This document shows, piece by piece, positions 45,996-56,733 of a DNA stretch of 64,000 nt. Within the stretch, counting starts at the first letter, position 1. Every line of letters starts with the position of its first letter. The translations under genes and the position numbers were made by a program. Under the pieces are notes generated by a model, which saw nothing but the letters and a program-made list of their open reading frames with translations, was not told where the DNA came from and did no database searches. The DNA lies in NCBI RefSeq assembly GCF_905220415.1, contig NC_059558.1, positions 4,414,501 to 4,478,500 of the forward strand, read 5' to 3'. This DNA comes from Colias croceus. Lineage: Eukaryota; Arthropoda; Insecta; Lepidoptera; Pieridae.

Positions 45996-48505
45996 TTATT
46001 TTCCAATTTCCAAAGTATCCTTTAACATTAAACTCCTGTTCAAAGCTACACCGTCCAATACATAATCTCCTAAACATATCATTGTAGTACACGACAATTC
46101 CTTATCTGGAGTACACAAACACGTATTACATTTCAATTTATATTTCTGTCCAGGAACACAAGTTTCATTCTCATGTTCAACCTCTGCTAATTCGGTACTT
46201 ATTTCATTAGCACTTCTTAAATTGGCTTTGACTTCACAATTTTTCGTTGTACAAACCAATTTTCTATTATCATCGCAAATGCAATGGTTACAATCATTAT
46301 AATACTCTTTGTGTGGAGTACATTTATCGTTCGAAGCGTATTTCATATTCGTTAACGCTTTAACCTTATCAGCTTTTATTTCTTGAATCAAATGACCATT
46401 TATTTTAGTACACAGTGTATCAATATAATAGTTAACATCACTACATACGCAGATTTCATCCTGTGTTCGTAAAACATCACCGAATTTACAGGCATCAGCT
46501 TTACTACCAATTCTACAATTACGATTTGTGCATTGTGATCCCAGAATGTACCCAGATTTATGACATTGGCATATATTGCAGTCCATTAAATATAACTTAT
46601 TGGGTTTGCAAGTGACATTGGTCTTTAAGTAGCTGAAGATAAGGGCTTTGTAACTGTGAAGCGTCCCGAAGATTTTCCTACAGTTTTCTGCGATCCATCG
46701 TGATTTATTTGAACATTTGCAAATTGTGTGATCTTTCTTGTATGTCATGTTTGGTTTGCATTCCTTTTGAATATGTACCGGCTTTTCTGGAAAAATGAAA
46801 ATAAATGCATTTCTATAATTTGTAAACAAAGTAGTTAAGCAATGAAGCTTTTTTGAAAAATGTATTGCATTTAACAGTATAGACTGACACAGTTTTATAT
46901 AGGATTTTTATTGATCATCTTAAGATATAGAAAGTAAACAAGAAGAACTTGATTCTCAGTTTGACAAAGAACATAAGGCCTCTCTGCTGCTCATCATCTG
47001 CTTTGCAATTCGGATGTGTGTTCTATAGTTTATATTACCGATTAGAGTGCAATATTACTCTAATTATCTTATGTTTTAATAGAAAAAGAACAAGTAACTA
47101 CATACCAGGTTTCACACACTTCACAGGACGACAAACGAAGATCCCATCAATATTACAGATGCAAACGAAACAATTGCCTCTAGCTGTATCACTTGGTACG
47201 CATTGTGTGGCTTTTGGTAACCAGGCGGAAGCTGATGTTAATGATTTAACTGTGAAATAATGTAATGAATTACCTACGAAAAATTTCAAAGGAATCTTAT
47301 TTTGTTGATAAAGTAAAAAGATGAAATAAAGCTTTAATATAAAGATAGTTTAACTTTAAAAAGCTAGCAGAAGCTTGCTTGTAAGCTTTTGCGTTTTTTA
47401 GCTTTTAAAGGATGGTTCAAATCATTCCAATGACAACCTAATCCTCACTAATAATACTTAATAATTAATATAATTGATAAAGTGTGTTTGTTTGTTTGCC
47501 TTTTCTACATCTCGACGTAGCTTTTTTATAAGTTTTTGTGCGTCTGGAGATAGTGAGTAAGCTGTACGCTGTACAGATTACTGTGTCTCGTGGTTTCTAG
47601 CTGTTGGTCTTAGTGTGATGATATTATATATCCTTCGTCGATAAATGGGCTATCTAACACCGACATATTTTTTCAAATCGGACCAGTAGTTACTAAGATT
47701 AGCCCGTTCAAACAAACAAACTCTTCAGCTTTATAATATTAGTAGGTATCGATTATACAATTAGAAATTCAATATTTTAATGGATTTCAAAGCTATAGAG
47801 TAATTTTGACTGCTGTGAAAAATCTCATCATCATTGTGGAATCTGAATAGGTAAGTAAGTATACGAAAAAATGTATCGCTTTACTTTTATAGCCGTCTTA
47901 GGTCAAATCAAACAGAAAATCAGAACGATTACAATTAATAAATAAAAAAGCACTTACTTTTAGATTTATTGTGCGAAGTCCATCCTAAGGGCACTGGTGA
48001 AAAACAATTCTTATTTACCAAGCACATTTTTACAATTTAATAATTTATTAAATAATTTAATTAGCTATATCTCGAATCGAATGTAGCCAACATATTATAA
48101 GTTACGATTCGATTAATTTATGAATTTAATGCATTCATCAACGTCACAGTCACAGAACTAATAAAATGAATAGAACTAATAATTCACTAGAACTAATAAA
48201 GTCACAGAACTAATAATAATATAACAGCAGTGTTAAAATACAACTAATAAAATGAATTTTTTTTTAAATGTAAACGTTTTCGTAAGAAAATGAACCAACG
48301 CTGATTTTGCAAATTTTTATACTCCCCGAAGTAGTAACTATTACCTATAATGTTTTGTAGCATTAGATAAAACTCTATCAAGATTTACGCGTTAACAAAA
48401 TATACAACAAAAAATAGTTTCGTTCAAACAATACTTACATAATATAGCCTGAACATAAATAATATAAAACACAACAAGTGTGAATAAAATCGAATTATAC
48501 GCCAT
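45996..48505 (-). CDS. gene E: six-module pacifastin-like protein (short form)
   Basis: Exons (minus): 48505-48439 (signal peptide MAYNSILFTLVVFYIIYVQA), 47993-47958, 47249-47106, 46786-45996; 345 aa. Modules 1, 3, 5 and 6 have six Cys (loops CRPVKC, CTNRNC, CTTKNC, CTTMIC). Modules 2 (46680-46760) and 4 (46410-46490) are the four-Cys variant. The stop TAA at 45996-45998 lies inside AAAATAAA, so stop and poly(A) signal overlap. A weak internal donor (G at 46052, GT at 46051-46050) would instead skip the last 18 codons and run into exons D. The 36-nt exon 47993-47958 uses a pyrimidine-rich acceptor and keeps phase; its upstream ATG at 48028 was not chosen because it lacks a signal peptide. Confidence 0.8.
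47565..47752 (-). repeat. R1 copy
   Basis: Diverged at its CCGCGG end; in the second intron of gene E. Confidence 0.6.
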
Positions 48506-50395
48506 GTTATCGACTGTATCGTATTGAAGATTATCGTCTAAAATTGTTTCCCATAAAATAGCGCTGATTAAAAACCTTTTATTACGCATTTAATATCCTG
48601 AAATTATAGTTGCGTGTTTTTAAATGATCTTTATTTTAATAGTACTAATTGTAGACTTTAATTAGAGATTAAACTCAATTAAGGGTAATTAATTAGGCAG
48701 ATTGGCTTCTATCAAAAATCATGGTACAAACTAAATATTATCTTCATACTGCATTTTAAATTTGAGTAAATGTTATGATTATTCGTATTTTTATTCGATA
48801 ATTTCTTCTTTTTTTTACCAAAATATACAGAATACCTACCTAAATTGATCTTATTATTTTATTTTAATTATTATATATATATGGGATACTCGGGCTCCTT
48901 GAAATACTTCGGTTTAAATTTTGAATGAAGATTAAACATTTAGCTCTTCTAAAATATCTAATACTAACGGCATTTTAGGAAAGACCTTGGAAAAGCACAT
49001 GCCTCATCGTCTTAATATTTTTTTCTCTGTAGGAAACAGTGAATAAAAATAAGTGAATATAGGTAGAGATATTTAAATTTAATTTGTGTTACTTGTGTAA
49101 TAATGATATCTACCTACAACCTACCTCATATTATGTGTACTTCAATCAATGTTAAATAGGTAGGTACTTAATAAGGTAAAGAAACCAACATTCAGAAGAA
49201 ACATAGGGAAATTAAAAGAAATATTAATAGAAGAAAATAAAACTCAAACATATTATTGTAATAGTTTATTCGTTCGATCATTTAACGTTAAGTATAATTA
49301 CGTATTGAGTAATACAATGTTTGCATAAAAACGACCGAAAACCAATTCAAAAGAAAACAACTATTCGACATAAAGTAGAATTTCGTTAACAGTTAAACCA
49401 GTAAATTATCATCCAATAATTTAACTGATCAATTCCTATTTACCTTTGTTCTTACTTATTCAACAAAAAAACTATAAGGACATGTTTGTGTATGCAAAAA
49501 AATTCCTTACTTATAATTACCTCTATAAACTATTAAATAATTACGCATAAGTGTGGATAAATAAGTCCTTATTTAATATCGTTTGAAATACTATATGTAG
49601 CTATAAACTTGACAAACAAAACACACCATTCTTACGAACTAATACCATACATATAATAAACTATTACATGTATGCTAATACTTACAAAGAAACACTTTAC
49701 AAGACAGCCGCATATCCATTGATAAGCAAATAAATCAATCAAAAACTTAAGGTGCCAAGGGACACCTGAATGGAACGAAGTTACTAATTTATCTGCCTTG
49801 CTTTATATGAGAGAGAGAGAGAGAGACAGACATTGAAACGCGCGCACGCCGCACGGCTTACAAAGTTACAACTATAACAAAAAGTGTCGTTACAACTTTT
49901 TGTCCTAATTCCGTCTAGCCCCCTTTTCGTAACGCGCGATAAGCAACTTCGTTCCAAAAGCTATAATAGATTCTTAAATCTTTTATTAAGTTTTAAGAGG
50001 CCCAGCCCTTTTAAATAAACAGATTATTGTTAAAGTATTATACAAATTAAAGACGCAAAATGAAACCTACTTAGCAAATAAAACATTACCTTGAATGTTT
50101 CTGCAACGGAAAAATGTAACTAAAGTTGACTATAACATAGTCGCTACAACAATGCAATAGATACAAATCAAAGATATTCTAGATTATATTTCATTATTTT
50201 TCAGAGGCCGTTTATGATAAGAAAGCATATTCAACTCACTGTCTCTTGAATATTTGACAAATATACCGTAAAACTCGCGGTATAAAATACGCGAAGCCCC
50301 AATAACAGTCATCTTCGTACAAAACACAAAACGTTAAATAAGTATTATTCTCAAAGCGACAGAGACAAATAAATGCATCTATTTTGTTGGAAAGG
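48506..50395. other. intergenic DNA between genes E and F
   Basis: AT-rich. It holds the presumed promoter of gene E (reading left) and the 3' UTR of gene F. A repeat at 49745-49940 with a (GA)n tract is also present at 56635-56850. No coding sequence was seen. Confidence 0.6.
49745..49940 (+). repeat. dispersed repeat with (GA)n core, second copy at 56635-56850
   Basis: Shared blocks are atggaacgaagtta, the gagaga tract, ccgcacggcttacaa and cgtagcc/ctagccc near the end, then cgcaacgcg/cgtaacgcg. Confidence 0.6.
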
Positions 50396-53300
50396 TTACA
50401 ACGACGGACTCATGTCTTGGTCGCAAAGACGCAAAGTGCAAAACACGCTTTTGCCGTCAGCAGAACATGTACAATCTTTGCAACCACGCTTGAACTGTTC
50501 CCCCGGGTTGCAGCGAAAACTTGGGTCCGATTCTAGAACAAAGAAACAGCATTTTTATTTTAAACTTGACAACGAGGTAAAATTCTTAAATTTATATAGT
50601 ACCAGATCCCACCGCAGGATTACTTCGTTCATAATCTTTTTGATGAAACCAAAATTTTATGTATATTTATAATTAGGAGAATATATATGGTTAGCCGTTT
50701 TTCATCTGGCCGCAAACCCTTCGAATACGCAAATGACGACATTCGCAAATACCTAACGTAACATTTGAAATTAATGTTTTTACACCTTTAAGAGCGCAAA
50801 CATTCGTGTAATGTACGAACGTTTTACGCACGCAAATGAGTGACCCGAGTAAAAATACACAAAACAAATCATTTAAATTAATTAAAATAAAATAATTTAA
50901 AGACAAACAACACAGACATTTATTGTGAACAATTTTTTTGCGATATGAAAAAAAATGTTAAAATATGATGATTCATAAGGACTTCTGGAAGAACTTTAAT
51001 TGATTATGTAAATGTTTGAGTTTGAGTTAGAGTTTTAAAAAGTCCTGTAATCCTCACCTGGTGCATTAATATCATTTTCTGTGCTCTCTTGACATATTTT
51101 CATAGTGCACGTAGCGTGGTTCCCATCTGATGTGCACCTGCATACATTGCACCCTTGTTCGAACACACTCCCGGGAGTGCAGTCCGTATGATTTAGTGAT
51201 GTTACTTCTGGAAATAATTTAAAGAAAAAATATTAAGGGCTAAAAATATTGATTTATGTACGTAGTTAACTGAATTGGAATATATTAACTTATTAAATAA
51301 ATAATTTTGATGTTATATCAAAACGCAATAGTTCTGGATTATAGAGACAATTCTTTTAAAACAAGTTTATAATTACTGTCTATTGCTAATAGGTACCTTT
51401 TTTAAATATCCTATAACAAAACTACTACTAGGTAGTAAAATTATCAAAATTAGTAGACTTATTATAATTACATTCAAAACTTTAAAAAAATAATTTTAAA
51501 ATCAAACCTCGCTTAGCCCGGTCCCCTCCATTCCCGTTGCTGTTAATAGCGGCACAATCGTTCCTTGTACACGAGAAGTTCTGCCCCTCGTTGTCGCAGA
51601 GGCACTTATTGCAGTCCATCCTGAACTCGAGGCCGGGCTGGCAGGCCTTCGGCGTCCCCTACTGGATACACCACACGCGTTATATCTCGCTTTATATAGA
51701 AACTAGCTTTCCACCCGCGGCATCGCCCGCGCAGTCAAATAAAAACCCGCCTAGTTCCCGTTCCCGTGGGATTTCCGGGATAAAACCTATCCTATGTCCT
51801 TTCTCGGGTATCAAAAATATCTCTATACCAAATTTTATGCAAATTGGTGCAGTAGTTAAGGCGTGATTGAGTAACAGACAAACAGAGTTACTTTTGCATT
51901 TATAATATTAATTAGTAAGTATGGATTAAGCCGTTTCGACCATAACAGATTAGGACTACTCCACACCAAAGAAAATTAACAGTTTAGGCCACATTTTTAT
52001 TATAGCGCAATATATAGGTACCTACATAGTTATACTATTCATAAAAGTGATTCCAGTCGACATAATGGATCTTCTAATGGGAATACCTTAAGATGTTTAA
52101 CGCGGGAAAAAGTAGCTTATGTAAGTGCCCTCCTAAGAATCTCTAGACATAAAAATTATACCAAAAATCGACTCGACATAGACATGTTAATATGATAAGG
52201 ATTTGCCGTCGTAGTTATGAAAATTTTTTCGCTGTCAACCATGTTAACAATAAATGTTGTTTAAACTATAAATATAAATTATATTGCAGTGTTTTGATTT
52301 GCGATTATTTATAATTTCGTGATACAGGCAAATCTATGCAGTGATTTTAAAAGTAATTGCTGGACTTTGTGTTTGAGTGCACGTGCCATCAAATAATAAT
52401 AATTAATTTTAGTATTAGAAAGTGCTACAATTGAGTGAAAACGAATAATTTAAATTGAAAGAAGTGATTAAAGGCATAAGGAAGAATAGGCTAGTGTAGT
52501 TTTATATTATCTGTGTGTTTTAGGCAAGTAATAAATTATCTGTGCTTGAGTGTTGCCAGATACAAAAAGAAGACGCCTCAAAATTATGGCGTACCTTTAT
52601 GATTGGAGCAACCCTTGATTGCGTTGTTTCATCTGGATTTGATTTTTGCTGTAACATTTATTTTACCATGGATTTGCTATTATTATAGTTAAATATATAC
52701 ATATTTAATTAGCTGCTCGTTACGCACGGGTGGACATTTTTGCAAGATTTTCAAATTGTTAACAGTTCCCATACGAAGAGGAAATAAATTGAAATAATAA
52801 TTAATCTAACAAATCAAAATTTAATTATATCAGTTTAGCCGTTCTTGAGTAACTAACAGGACTTTTATTTATATAATGTATGAGATGTGTATAGTGATTT
52901 ATTAATTACCTGCGAAGACGACCGCTTTCTCCTTAGTGGTACCTTAAAATATACAAAAGGAATGAATATAGCTTCTAACTTTTCAAAATAGCAGTTTATT
53001 TAGTTAGTTATGAGTAATCTATAGGTACTAATATTGTTTGTTTGAACGCGTTAATCTCAGGAACTATTGGTCCGATTTGAAAAATTCTTTCAGAGTTAGA
53101 TAGCCCATTTATCGAGGAAGGCTATATGCATATAAAGCCTTCTAATGCTGTGAAACCGCGGAGCACAGCTAGTTGTTAATATAACAATAAATTTTCTGCG
53201 GATTTTTTTATCACAGATGAAAAAGATGGTCTAAACTCTAAATATTGCAAGAAACTCGCTTCTTAATAATGTACGATTTTCTGTTTAGAAATATAATAAT

Positions 53301-56300
53301 AAATAAATTAAATTTTTACCTCTGTCATGTTCCGGCTTAAAATAAACTGAAAAAAATTAAGTAATTCTTGTTATGTCGTATAGAAGAACATTATCATGTA
53401 CAGAAATATTATTAGCTACATATCTATACTAATATTATAAAACTGAAGAGTTTGTTGCTGTGTGTTTGTTTAAACTCGATAATGTCAGGAACTACTGGTC
53501 CAATTTGAAAAATTCTTCGGTTTTATACATAGCCCATTTATCGAGGAAGGCTATAGGCATATCATCACGCTAAGACTAACAGGAGCGGAGTAACGCGGGT
53601 AAAACCGCAGGGACACAGCTAGTAAATGATATAATCGATTATCTTTACAAAACTATACCTTAATCAATAATTTTAATACCTCTAGCTCTGTGCTGTTCCA
53701 TCTAACAGGAAATTCCGATTTCTGAAATAAAAAAAAAATATGATTTATAAAAAATTTATTAAATTATTGCTTTTAGTAACTATATTAGAATGAAAAATAT
53801 TAACTTTTTTTCCATAGCAACAAAACACTCATCGGATCTCATCTCAAAATCGTAAGCGCTTCTTGACATTAAAAAATTATTAAATAATAAGTTATCTTTA
53901 AAAAAATTATTAAAGTGATGTTCTTACCTCTGTAATGTTTGGCCTGAAAGGAAGCTGAAAAAATGAAAAATATTACTTAATAGTATTTTTAAGAACAATT
54001 ATTTATATTATTTGGTATAAATCATATACTAATAAAAAAATAAAAAAAAACTCCGTCCGTGGGACAAAAGCGAGTCTAAAGGTTTCGGTTAGAACAAACA
54101 AACAGAAAAAGCGTGTTAAAAATACGTCTCTACAAAACTAAAAACTATCTATGCTGAGTATAAAACATTGGATAATTTAATTACCTCTGTGCCATTCCGT
54201 CTCAAAGAAAATTCTCGTATCTGAAATAATAAAAAAAAGTTATTAAAAAAAATATTTTTACCTCAGTATGTAAATAAATATCAAGATTTCTTCCAGACAA
54301 CTGAGACGAAAAGTAATCAGCTTGATAAAATTTAAATAAATGCTTATTTATGTCAACAAATAAATAATTAATTAATAGTATTAAGTGATTACCTCTGTAA
54401 AGTTTCTTCTGATAGAACTCTGAAAATAAAAAATAAAAATTAAAGGATTTTTAATATAATTTCCATACAGTATCAATCAATCCACCACCTAAAAATTTAA
54501 ATATAACAACAAGAATTATTATTTAAAATAAAATTCAGTGTCCTAAAACAATAATGATTATAGAAATAAAATTTATGGGCCCTCTTCACGATGGGCAGCG
54601 TTGGCCCGGCAAATCATCGTCCATTAGTTAATTGCTCCAAGGCCTGTGTCCAAGGCAATGACGGTCGATCATAGACATTTAGGCCCTCTATACGGCGGTA
54701 TACAGTACTGTCACAGTATGTATTACAATATTTCCTAATATTTATTGTAATATACTGTGGTACTATCGCGATTGCCTCTACTCGCCCAACGGTGCCCATT
54801 ATAAAGTCCAATAGTGAGTCTAAGCTAGAACGCAAGAAATTTTGCGTAGTCAAATTGTAAGTAAATCATTACCATTCAGATTGCTGTACAACAAACCTTT
54901 GTACTATCTTCGGGAAGGCATGCACGACGAGTACAGTGAGAAGACGTACCCGTGGAATCACAATAACATATATTGCAATTCATTTCATACACACTGTTTG
55001 GGCGACACTGTTTTTGTGTGGGCAAATTCTGTTCGATAATATGGTAACACAGTAATGACATGAAATGACATGTTAAATGAAAGATGAATGAATGAAATGA
55101 ATGCGAATGACATGATGTAACTGAGGCGGATTTATTTTTCAGCTTTTCTAATTAATAAACAATGTTATGTTTTTAAGTTGGAACACCGACAATTATTATT
55201 CCAAGGATATTCCAAACCGAATTGCCAGAAATAATAAAACGTATGCTTTACTTTTTTTTGGATGGCAACATTTTATTTTCTGTAAAATATACTGTCAAAA
55301 TTTGGCGCCTTTAATTTTTTTATTAATAAATCCGCTACGAATTCATTTATTATGTATGAAAACTATACCTCGATTTCCTTAAAACTTTTGTCCAACAGAT
55401 TGACACAAGATTTCCTCGTACAATAGAAGCTTGTACCATCTTCGTTGCACCAACAAGTGTTACAGTCCTTAATGAACATGCGGTTTGCCGCGCAAATGAC
55501 AGCCTTCGTTGTGTTGCCACTTGTTTTCAATATCTATAGAAATGTGTGGAATGATATGTTAGAATGTGAGTGAATTCATAACAGAGAAGTTCGCAATACA
55601 TATTATTACTGTTAGGTATACGAAGGAAAAATATGAATGCATTTCAATTTTCAAGTGGTAACTAGTATTAGGAAATTTGTTAGTATATTATTGTAAATTG
55701 TTATTGTGGTAAATGGTAATAGTTCAGGATACATCGCCCATTTTTGCAAGTGACTACTATCAAGCTAATTTTCCGTTTGTAGCTTTATTTTGATGAGACG
55801 CCCAATAATTTCGTGTACGAAAGTCTCGATTGTGGTAGCTAACAGAGATAACAAGGATAAAAATTTTTGATTTGATGGTTTTCAAATATTTATTACTAAC
55901 TGAACTTTTTTTTTTGTTCAATCTCAAGATAATTACCTAAATTATTCGAAAAAATATTTGTCCTACAAAATCTATGGTTGGATCAAAGAGTCCCCCTTTC
56001 CAAAGTGTATCGATAACGAGGTCATCATAAATGATTACTAACAAGCTAATTTTTTTGTTTTCACTTAGTTAATGTTTATATAATTCAACAGACATATTGT
56101 CCTACAAATTGCGTAATAAATATTTGAGAACCATCAAATCAAAAAATTTTATCCTTGTTATCTCTGTTAGCTACCACAATCGAGAGTTTCGTACACGAAA
56201 TTATTCGGTGTCTCATCAAAATAAAGCTACAAACGGAAAATCAGCTTGATAGTAGTCACTTGCAAAAATGGGCGATGTATCCTGAACTATAATAAAAACG

Positions 56301-56691
56301 TTTAAATCATTAATCATTATTAGATATGTATGTCATTTAATGGAAACGATTGTATTTCTCTTGCACAATGATTCTTAGTAAATTAGAATGATTGTATCAA
56401 GTGTTATAAAAACATAGTAGGTACACGACACATGAAATGTAACTGAAACCTTAGAAAATGCGAGAGAGAAAAAAATATAATAAATAAAACATCCGATATG
56501 CATAATCATTTAATCAGAATAATATTAGATATCATTTTCGATCCTGTTCATTTATTTCTTATGGTATAATTGGCTTCATATCCTGGAACAATAATTTTAA
56601 TACAGTTAACACAGATTCTTTAAAAAAAAAATTCAGAGGTGTCAAGTGACACTCAGATGGAACGAAGTTAGTAAAATAACTTGCTTGCTTT

Positions 56692-56733
<42 letters not shown>

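Noticed and set aside
48001..48030. ATG at 48028 (MCLVNKNC…) as a start for gene E
   Set aside because: It has no signal peptide and an upstream exon with a clear secretion signal joins in phase through the acceptor at 47994-47995.
50373..50672. Plus ORF of 99 aa
   Set aside because: Antisense to the last exon of gene F.
54040..54090. Another microexon-like stretch in the gene F array
   Set aside because: After a plausible acceptor the stretch ending GGACGGAG is followed by T's, not GT, so there is no donor; at most a relic.
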